5,059 nucleotides of DNA from Lysobacterales bacterium (GTDB lineage: Bacteria > Pseudomonadota > Gammaproteobacteria > Xanthomonadales > Rhodanobacteraceae): assembly GCA_013298265.1 (NCBI GenBank), contig JAAFHE010000346.1:1-5059 (forward strand), given 5' to 3'. This document shows, piece by piece, positions 1 through 5,059 of the stretch. Within the stretch, counting starts at the first letter, position 1. Every line of letters starts with the position of its first letter. The notes under the pieces are model-generated. The model did not search any database. It saw only the letters and a list, made by a program, of their open reading frames with translations, and had not been told where the DNA came from. Made by a program: the position numbers and the translations under genes.

Positions 1-1
1 A

Positions 2-145
2 TGGTTGAAACGCAGTCTCACCGTCTACCGCCTCGCTTTCGGGCAGCCGCGCCAGGACGATTTTCTCCAATACCTAAACAAGTTGATCGGGGAATTATCG
101 GCAGAGGAGCTGGAAAAACTGCAAATCACCCTTGCGCCTCAGTAG
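2..145 (+). CDS. C-terminal end of an unrecognised protein (5' partial)
   Basis: The reading frame is open from the window edge and ends at a TAG at 143-145, giving the last 47 residues of a longer protein. The tail looks like real protein: a basic start (WLKR), then YRLAFGQPRQDDFLQYL, then an acidic, Leu/Glu-rich stretch that should form an amphipathic helix. No domain can be assigned from so short a piece. The GQPRQDDFL-type string vaguely recalls the C-terminal ends of some large helicase-like proteins, but I cannot confirm this and give no function. Codons such as cta, tta and ttg are frequent here and rare in the three genes to the right, so the gene may have a different origin. It converges with ppc, whose stop lies 268 bases away. 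Confidence 0.6.
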   Translation, partial: WLKRSLTVYRLAFGQPRQDDFLQYLNKLIGELSAEELEKLQITLAPQ

Positions 146-412
146 CGACTATCGTCCCTTAGTGAGGAAGCCGCACGAATGGAAGATTTCTCCGTGATGC
201 TCTTGGCTGCGGCCCAACGATGCTCTGCAGCACGGCCATTTTCTATGGCCCTACCCACACGGAGACCCGCCACCAAGCCAGTAGATGCATTTGGACTACA
301 TATTGGCGAACGCCGCAATACATCATGACTCGATATCTGAGTTTTGTTGGCAGGTTTATCACGCCCCCTTACGAATTCGGCACCCAAGAAAATCACGGCT
401 TCCCTGGCGGCA
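146..412. other. Convergent intergenic stretch, no convincing gene
   Basis: This lies between the stop of the left-hand partial gene and the ppc stop. It is visibly AT-richer than the DNA from 413 onward. Short open frames exist on both strands (220-450 plus; 139-441 minus), but they overlap each other, run into ppc, have no Shine-Dalgarno sequence and encode strings with no recognisable domain. I see no tRNA, no insertion-sequence ends, no direct repeats of convincing length, and no classical GC-hairpin-plus-T-tract terminator for ppc. The only clean secondary structure is the small hairpin at 234-250. Confidence 0.6.
234..250. terminator. Small perfect hairpin between convergent genes (weak terminator candidate)
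   Basis: GGCCAT (234-239) and ATGGCC (245-250) are perfect inverted repeats around the loop TTTCT, giving a 6-bp stem. The position between two converging genes suits a bidirectional terminator. However, there is no T-tract on either side, so intrinsic termination would be weak. It could equally be a chance palindrome. Confidence 0.2.
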
Positions 413-3157
413 CTAACCCGTATTCTGCACACCCGCCGCAATACCGTTGACGGTTGCGGCCAGCGCGAGGAACAGCTCGCCCTCGGGGCGGTCGGCGGCG
501 CGCCAGCGTGCGAGCAGGTCGACCTGCAGCAGGCTGATCGGATCGACGTAGGGATTGCGCAGGCGGATCGACTCGCGCAGGCGGCGGTCGCCGGCGAGCA
601 GGTGGTTGGCCTGCTTGAGTTGCAGCACGGCAGCGAGGGTCAGGCTGAACTCGGCCGCGATCGGCGGATGGAACTCCGCGTGCAGTGGACCGGCCAGGTG
701 CGAGTACAGTGAAAAAATATCCATGTCGCTTTTTGCTAGCATCATCTCCACGTCCTCGATGAAGGTCGCGAAGAAAGGCCAGTCGCGCGTCATCTCGCGC
801 ATGGGTTCGATGCCGTAGCGGGCGATGCCGTCGGCGAGCGCGGTGCCGATGCCGAACCAGCCGGTCAGTCCAGCGCGGTTCTGCGACCAGGCGAACACCC
901 ACGGGATCGCGCGCAGGCTGGACACGCCCGCCGCACCGCCGCGGCGCGGCGGGCGCGAGCCCATGCGCAGGCGTTCGATCACGTCGATCGGCGTGGCGGC
1001 GCGGAAATAGTCGGCGAAGCGCGGCGCCTCGTGCACCAGCGCGCGATAGTGGCTGCGCGACAGTTCGGCCATCTGCGCGGCCATCTCGCGCCAGCGCTCT
1101 TCACGCGGTTCGGCCGGACGCGGGCGCAGGCTGGCGCGCAGCACGGCGCCGGTGGTCTGCTCGAGATTGCGCAGCGCGAGCGCGCGGATGCCGTATTTGC
1201 GGTGGATCACTTCACCCTGCTCAGTCAGGCGCAGGTAGCCGTCGACCGAGCCGCGCGGCGCGGCGATCACGGCGCGTTCGGTCTTGCCGCCACCGCGACT
1301 GATTGAGCCGCCGCGGCCGTGGAAGAACGCGATGCGTGTGCCGCTGCGCTGGGCCAGTTCGGTCAGCAGCACCTGGGTGCGCTGCAGTGCCCAGCGCGAC
1401 GCGAACAGGCCGCCGTCCTTGGCGCTGTCGGAATAGCCGAGCATGACCATCTGCCGGTTGCCGCGCGCGGCCAGGTGTTCGCGGTACAGCGGATCGGCGA
1501 ATAGCTGCATCAGCACGTCCTGCGCAGCGCGCAGGTCGGCGATGGTCTCGAACAGCGGCGCGACATCGAGCGGCACATGGCCGTCGGCGCCGACGCAGCC
1601 GGCGACGCGCGCGAGCGCGAGCACGGCGAGCACGTCGGCCGCGCTGCGGCTCATGCTGATGATGTAGGGACCGATCGCGCTGTCGCCGTAGGCGCGGCGC
1701 GCGTCGGCGACGGCGCGGAACACGGCCAGCGTGCCGGCCGCGGCGTCGGCATCGGGCGCAGGCACCTGTGCCGTGGCGATGACCTCGGCGAGGCGTTCGC
1801 GTCGCGCGGTTGCGTCGCGCTGCGGCCAGGACGTGTCGTCGAACAGCGCGGCCAGGGCCAGGTCATGCGCGCCGGACTCCTGGCGCAGATCGAGCGTGGC
1901 CAGGTGAAAGCCAAACGTGTCCACGCGTTGCAGCAGCTGACGCAGCGCGAGCCAGCCCGCGTGCTCGCCGCGGTGCGCGCGCAGGCTCGCGGCGATGCGC
2001 TCAAGATCGGCGCGGAACTCGGCCGCATCGGCATAGCCCTCGTCGCGCTCGTTCGCGGTCGCGCTCAGGCGCGCGCTGATCAGGCTCAGCAGATGCCGGT
2101 ACGGCATGTCGTCGTAGCGCGCCTTGAGCTTCGCCGCGGCTTTCGGCAGACGCAGGCGGTACTCGGCGAGACGGTCGAGCACGGCCTCGTCGATGGCCAC
2201 ACGCGACAGCGACTGGCTCAGCAGACGCTCGAGCTGGGCGATCTCGCGCCGGTACGCGGCAAGGATCTGGCTGCGCTGGCCGCTCAGCGTCGCGCGCACG
2301 GTGTCGGCGCCGACGTTCGGGTTGCCGTCCATGTCGCCGCCGACCCAGGTGCCGAAGCGCAGCAGCGGCGGCAGCGGCGGCTGGGGTCCGAGTTCGCTGA
2401 GCACGTCCTCGAAGACTTCGTAGAACACCGGCAGCATCGGATACAGCACGTCGGCGAGGAAATAGCTGACGTGGTCCATCTCGTCCTGCACCGTCGGCCG
2501 CTCGTTGGCCGCGTCAGCGGTCTGCCAGCCGGCGCTGAGCGCCAGGCGCATGCGCTCCTGATCGGCGCGGCGCTCGGCCGGCGTGCGCTGGCGGTCGATG
2601 TCCGCGATCAGGCACTTGACCAGCACCTGCTCCTTGTCTAGCAGGGAGCGGCGCACGGCTTCGGTCGGATGCGCGGTGAATACGGGCTCGATGCGCAGGC
2701 GCGCGATCAGCGCGGCGATTTCCTCCGTGCTCACCCCGTCGTGCCGCAGGTCGCGGATGACCTCGCGCAGGCTGCCGGGCTGCGGCGCGGCACCGGCGCG
2801 TTCGTATTCGCGCCGGCGGCGGATGCGGTGCACACGCTCGGCGATGTTGATGGCCTGGAAATAGGTCGCGAAGGCGCGCGCGAGGTCGGTCGCCGTCGCG
2901 GCCGGTGCCGCCAGCAGCGCAACGAGCTCGCCGATCGGGGCCCGGCTTTCGCGCCGACGTATCGCCGCGCTGCGCACGCGTTCGACCAGGGTGAGGAAAT
3001 CGTCGCCGAGCTGGTCGGCCAGGATCTCGCCGACCAGCGCGCCCAGGCGCTTCACGTCTTCACGCAGGGCCTGGTCGGCGCGCGGGAACTCGACCTCGCG
3101 CGGGGTATCGCCGGGAACGGAGGCATCACCGGCAGGAGAATCGGAAATCGCGCGCAT
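413..3157 (-). CDS. ppc: Phosphoenolpyruvate carboxylase
   Basis: Cytosolic enzyme that carboxylates phosphoenolpyruvate with bicarbonate to oxaloacetate and phosphate, refilling the TCA cycle. The 914-residue length fits the bacterial family (E. coli 883). Visible landmarks, with the E. coli equivalent in brackets: FTAHPTE with catalytic H163 (H138), GGDMDGNP near 273-280, R425 in LDLRQES (R396), metal ligands E537 (E506) and D577 (D543), K580 (K546), FHGRGGSISRGG with H613 (H579) and R621 (R587), R735 in GSRP (R699) and R749 in LRAIPW (R713). The end, QNTG, is the family's conserved C-terminus with Q for the usual R. The aspartate-inhibition residues K809, R867, R621 and N912 are kept, so feedback control by aspartate/malate is expected. 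The start at 3157 is preferred because AGGTG lies 6 bases upstream. A GTG at 3232 would add 25 residues but has no Shine-Dalgarno sequence. No operon partner is visible. Confidence 0.97.
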   Translation of the reverse strand: MRAISDSPAGDASVPGDTPREVEFPRADQALREDVKRLGALVGEILADQLGDDFLTLVERVRSAAIRRRESRAPIGELVALLAAPAATATDLARAFATYFQAINIAERVHRIRRRREYERAGAAPQPGSLREVIRDLRHDGVSTEEIAALIARLRIEPVFTAHPTEAVRRSLLDKEQVLVKCLIADIDRQRTPAERRADQERMRLALSAGWQTADAANERPTVQDEMDHVSYFLADVLYPMLPVFYEVFEDVLSELGPQPPLPPLLRFGTWVGGDMDGNPNVGADTVRATLSGQRSQILAAYRREIAQLERLLSQSLSRVAIDEAVLDRLAEYRLRLPKAAAKLKARYDDMPYRHLLSLISARLSATANERDEGYADAAEFRADLERIAASLRAHRGEHAGWLALRQLLQRVDTFGFHLATLDLRQESGAHDLALAALFDDTSWPQRDATARRERLAEVIATAQVPAPDADAAAGTLAVFRAVADARRAYGDSAIGPYIISMSRSAADVLAVLALARVAGCVGADGHVPLDVAPLFETIADLRAAQDVLMQLFADPLYREHLAARGNRQMVMLGYSDSAKDGGLFASRWALQRTQVLLTELAQRSGTRIAFFHGRGGSISRGGGKTERAVIAAPRGSVDGYLRLTEQGEVIHRKYGIRALALRNLEQTTGAVLRASLRPRPAEPREERWREMAAQMAELSRSHYRALVHEAPRFADYFRAATPIDVIERLRMGSRPPRRGGAAGVSSLRAIPWVFAWSQNRAGLTGWFGIGTALADGIARYGIEPMREMTRDWPFFATFIEDVEMMLAKSDMDIFSLYSHLAGPLHAEFHPPIAAEFSLTLAAVLQLKQANHLLAGDRRLRESIRLRNPYVDPISLLQVDLLARWRAADRPEGELFLALAATVNGIAAGVQNTG

Positions 3158-3163
3158 CGTTCG

Positions 3164-3168
3164 CACCT
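3164..3168 (-). promoter_or_regulatory. Ribosome binding site deciding the ppc start
   Basis: Read on the minus strand this is AGGTG, six bases (CGAACG) before the ATG at 3155-3157. The longer in-frame alternative, GTG at 3230-3232, has only CCTAACC-like sequence upstream, so this site decides the start. Confidence 0.65.
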
Positions 3169-3185
3169 GGGACGGCAGGGTCCAA

Positions 3186-3215
3186 GGAATAGCCCGCGGC
3201 GGCGGGCGCTGGCAA
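3186..3215 (-). promoter_or_regulatory. Tentative sigma-70-like promoter for ppc
   Basis: On the minus strand TTGCCA (3210-3215; five of six matches to TTGACA) is followed after 18 bases by TATTCC (3186-3191; three of six matches to TATAAT). Transcription would begin near 3179, leaving a leader of roughly 20 bases that still includes the AGGTG site. The -10 match is poor and only position supports it. The spacer contains a perfect 6-bp inverted repeat (3192-3207). Confidence 0.25.
3192..3207. repeat. GC-rich inverted repeat in the ppc promoter spacer
   Basis: GCCCGC (3192-3197) and GCGGGC (3202-3207) are perfect inverted repeats around the loop GGCG. The repeat falls exactly between the tentative -10 and -35 elements of ppc, where an operator could sit. 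In DNA this GC-rich such palindromes arise often by chance: another perfect one, GCCGGCGCCGGC, lies at 3268-3279. Confidence 0.3.
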
Positions 3216-3431
3216 GTGTTGCGATGCAGCACGGTTAGGACGATTGGTTATGCGGCGGCGTCATCGTGCCGGCGCCGGCGGAAACGGTGGTCCCACGCAG
3301 TCCCTCAGACCGTCTGCGCGCATGGCGGCGGCGGAAAAGCGGGCGGCGAATTGCACGCCATGGCTACGGACCGCGCGCGGGCGTTCGTGCCGCGCTTTAC
3401 CTGAACACGCCATCCTGATTGACTGCGGCCC

Positions 3432-3438
3432 AGGGGAG
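3432..3438 (+). promoter_or_regulatory. Strong ribosome binding site of the sigma factor gene
   Basis: AGGGGAG ends seven bases before the ATG at 3446-3448. This is the best Shine-Dalgarno sequence in the window. It selects that ATG over the upstream in-frame TTG at 3419, which would place the site inside the coding region. Confidence 0.75.
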
Positions 3439-3445
3439 ATACGCG

Positions 3446-4003
3446 ATGACCGGCACAGTCGATATCACGCAGCAACTGGGTGCAGCGCGGGCCGGTGACG
3501 CCGCCGCGCTGGACGCGCTTTTTCCCATTGTCTACGACGAGCTCAAGCGCCTGGCCCGCAGCGAGCTCGCGCGCGAACGTGCCGGCCATACGCTGCAGCC
3601 GACCGCACTGGTGCACGAGGCCTACCTGCGCCTCGTCGTGCAGCAGGTCGAGGGCTGGTCCGGCCGCGCCTATTTCTTCAGCCTGGCCGCGAGCATGATG
3701 CGGCGCATCCTGGTCAACCACGCGCGCGATCGCGCCGCGCAGAAGCGCGGCAGCGGCGTGGCGCCGGTAACCTTGTCGCAGGCCGAAGGCCTCGCCGACG
3801 GCGCGCTCGACGTGGTCGAGCTGCACGAGGCACTGGAGGAGCTGGCCCGGCTCGATGTGCGCCAGGCACGGGTGGTGGAACTCAAGTTCTTCGGCGGCCT
3901 GGAAATCGAGGAGATCGCCGAGGTCATCGGCGTGTCGTCCGCGACGGTGCGGCGCGACTGGACCATGGCACGCCTGTGGCTCGGCCGCGAGCTGTCCGCA
4001 TGA
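3446..4003 (+). CDS. ECF-type RNA polymerase sigma factor, kinase-associated class
   Basis: A 185-residue cytosolic sigma factor expected to direct RNA polymerase core to a small stress or envelope regulon; the targets cannot be read from the sequence. Region 2 spans about residues 12-97, including TLQPTALVHEAYLRL (49-63) and the aromatic/basic stretch WSGRAYFF...MMRRILVNHARDRA typical of the -10 recognition part. Region 4 spans about 125-183, with the helix-turn-helix IEEIAEVIGVSSATVRRDW. The pattern matches the Sig-70_X6 / TIGR02999-like family, often found beside Ser/Thr kinases. Region 2.2 reads Q51-P52-T53-A54 where most ECF factors have acidic DAED-like residues, so free activity may be low. 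T53 or T49 could be a phosphosite, by analogy with EcfP of Vibrio. No anti-sigma gene follows; instead the kinase gene overlaps the stop codon by four bases. The strong AGGGGAG site fixes the start. Confidence 0.93.
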   Translation: MTGTVDITQQLGAARAGDAAALDALFPIVYDELKRLARSELARERAGHTLQPTALVHEAYLRLVVQQVEGWSGRAYFFSLAASMMRRILVNHARDRAAQKRGSGVAPVTLSQAEGLADGALDVVELHEALEELARLDVRQARVVELKFFGGLEIEEIAEVIGVSSATVRRDWTMARLWLGRELSA

Positions 4004-5059
4004 AGCCGGCGCTGACGCCGCAACGCTGGCAGCGCCTGCAGGACGTGCTGGCCGCCGTGCTCGAACTGCCGCCCGAACGCCAAGCCGCCGCGCTCACCGC
4101 TGCCTGCGGTGACGACGACGCGCTGCTGGCCGAGGCGCAGTCGCTGCTTGCGCATCGCGACGCCGTGCCCGATCGCCTGCCGGTGGTCGCCTTCGCCGGC
4201 CTCGGGGCAGAGACCGACGGCACGGTTGATACCGAGCGTGGCCGCCGCATCGGCCTGTTCGTGCTCGACGAGCTGCTCGGCAGCGGCGGATCGAGCAGTG
4301 TCTACCGCGCACGCCGCGTCGACGACTTCGAGCAGATCGTCGCGGTCAAGCTGCTGCGCGGCCATGACCGTACCAGCCTGCGCCGCTTCGAGCGCGAACG
4401 CGGCATCCTGGCCAGCCTCAACCATCCGCACATCGCGCGCCTGTTCGACGCCGGCAGCACACCGGAAGGCACGCCCTACCTCGTGCTGGAATACGTCGAC
4501 GGGCGCACCTGGGATCGCTGGCTGACCGAAGCCCGGCCGGATCTGCGCCGGCGCATCGAACAGTTCCTGCTCGTCTGCGACGCGGTGGAACATGCGCACC
4601 GGCGCCTGCTCGTACACCGCGACCTCAAGCCCGCCAACATCCTCGTCGACGCAAACGAGGTGCCGCGCCTGCTCGACTTCGGCATCGCCACGCTGCTGCA
4701 GGACGGCGACTCCACCGTGACCCGCGAAGGCGGCGCGGCGATGACACCGGCGTATGCTGCACCCGAGCAGCTGCGCGGCGAACCCGTGACCACCGCGACC
4801 GACGTGTATGCGCTCGGACTCGTGCTCTACGAGACGCTGAGCGGCCGCCATCCCTTCCGCAAGCCCGGCGACAGCGAACGCGAACTGCTGCGCGCGATCA
4901 CCACGCGCGATGCGGAGCGGCCGAGCCAGCACAGCGCAACCACCTCGGGCCTGCGCGCGGCCGATGTCCGCGGCGATCTGGACAACATCGTGCTGACCGC
5001 GATCGAACGCGAGCCGACCCGGCGCTATGGTTCGGTGCGCGAACTCGCCGACGACCTGC
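4000..5059 (+). CDS. Serine/threonine protein kinase, partner of the sigma factor (3' partial)
   Basis: Hanks-type kinase; 353 codons are visible and no stop is reached. Residues 1-85 form an N-terminal segment with LELPPERQAAALTAAC and an acidic DDDALLAEAQSLLAH helix, a kind of preface often seen in large kinases of this type. The kinase domain follows: glycine loop LGSGGSSSVY (93-102), ATP lysine K117, helix-C Glu E133, HPHI (142-145), catalytic HRDLKPAN (206-213, D208), DFG (226-228), APE (254-256) and DVYALG (268-273). It should therefore be active. The third loop glycine is Ser (S99), a mild oddity. T239, T241 and T249 lie in the activation segment. Relatives usually continue into a membrane helix and TPR repeats, which would lie beyond the edge. 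The start overlaps the sigma stop (ATGA) and lacks a strong ribosome site, implying translational coupling. The likely substrate is the sigma factor; this is inference from context. Confidence 0.93.
   Translation, partial: MKPALTPQRWQRLQDVLAAVLELPPERQAAALTAACGDDDALLAEAQSLLAHRDAVPDRLPVVAFAGLGAETDGTVDTERGRRIGLFVLDELLGSGGSSSVYRARRVDDFEQIVAVKLLRGHDRTSLRRFERERGILASLNHPHIARLFDAGSTPEGTPYLVLEYVDGRTWDRWLTEARPDLRRRIEQFLLVCDAVEHAHRRLLVHRDLKPANILVDANEVPRLLDFGIATLLQDGDSTVTREGGAAMTPAYAAPEQLRGEPVTTATDVYALGLVLYETLSGRHPFRKPGDSERELLRAITTRDAERPSQHSATTSGLRAADVRGDLDNIVLTAIEREPTRRYGSVRELADDL

Larger units (their letters stand above)
3158..3445. other. Divergent intergenic region between ppc and the sigma-kinase pair
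   Basis: This holds the control DNA for both transcription directions. Apart from the tentative ppc promoter, the two ribosome binding sites and GC-rich palindromes at 3192-3207 and 3268-3279, I see little. Open frames crossing it on the plus strand have no Shine-Dalgarno sequence and no recognisable protein features. For the sigma gene, TTGACT at 3419-3424 looks like a -35 box, but the matching -10 position falls at the start codon, so it cannot be its promoter. I find no convincing ECF-type autoregulatory promoter. Confidence 0.5.

Noticed and set aside
1..162. Frame-1 reading starting at the ATG in position 1 (53 codons)
   Set aside because: It is proline- and glycine-rich with no secondary-structure pattern, and has no visible upstream context. 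The overlapping frame ending at 145 looks far more like protein.
139..441. Minus-strand 100-codon frame past the ppc stop
   Set aside because: It starts inside ppc, has no Shine-Dalgarno sequence, overlaps an opposing open frame and encodes no recognisable motif.
220..450. Plus-strand 76-codon frame in the convergent gap
   Set aside because: It has no ribosome binding site, no domain, and ends inside ppc in antisense.
1577..2641. Long plus-strand open frame of 354 codons opposite ppc
   Set aside because: It lies wholly inside the well-supported ppc gene on the other strand, is rich in Arg, Ala, Gly and Gln, and has no domain. Long antisense frames are expected opposite GC-rich genes.
3158..3232. 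Extension of ppc to the GTG at 3232
   Set aside because: It lacks a Shine-Dalgarno sequence, adds a Pro/Arg-rich segment that PEP carboxylases do not have, and would cover the AGGTG site that fits the ATG at 3157.
3402..3445. TGAAC at 3402-3406 as the -35 of an ECF autoregulatory promoter
   Set aside because: No CGTC-like -10 follows at 16-17 bases, so the match is probably chance.
3670..4932. Minus-strand open frame of 420 codons opposite the sigma factor and kinase
   Set aside because: The plus strand carries clear sigma and kinase motifs. The antisense product spans both genes and their junction, has no recognisable domain and is a GC-bias artefact.

Overview
The window is high-GC DNA from about position 413 onward. 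The PEP carboxylase there resembles, from memory, the xanthomonad type, so a gammaproteobacterium of the Xanthomonadales/Lysobacterales (Xanthomonadaceae or Rhodanobacteraceae) is my best guess. That placement is inference; no database search was possible.

Layout. Positions 2-145 (+) hold the last 47 codons of an unrecognised gene with AT-richer codon use. Positions 146-412 are a convergent intergenic stretch with no convincing gene. Positions 413-3157 (-) hold a complete ppc gene for phosphoenolpyruvate carboxylase, with all catalytic and aspartate-site residues visible. Positions 3158-3445 are a divergent intergenic region holding the ribosome binding sites and a tentative ppc promoter. Positions 3446-4003 (+) encode a small ECF-type sigma factor. 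A Ser/Thr protein kinase starts at 4000, overlaps the sigma stop by four bases (ATGA), and runs off the right edge at 5059 after its kinase domain has nearly ended.

How the genes work together. ppc is a stand-alone anaplerotic gene that replenishes oxaloacetate. The sigma factor and kinase form a translationally coupled pair with no anti-sigma gene visible. In sigma region 2.2, where most ECF factors carry an acidic DAED-like motif that contacts core RNA polymerase, this one reads Gln-Pro-Thr-Ala (residues 51-54). That matches the logic known for EcfP/PknT of Vibrio parahaemolyticus, where a partner kinase phosphorylates a threonine to restore the missing charge and activate the sigma factor. 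This candidate phospho-switch is the most interesting thing here. The sharp change in composition at the ppc stop codon may mark the edge of acquired DNA.
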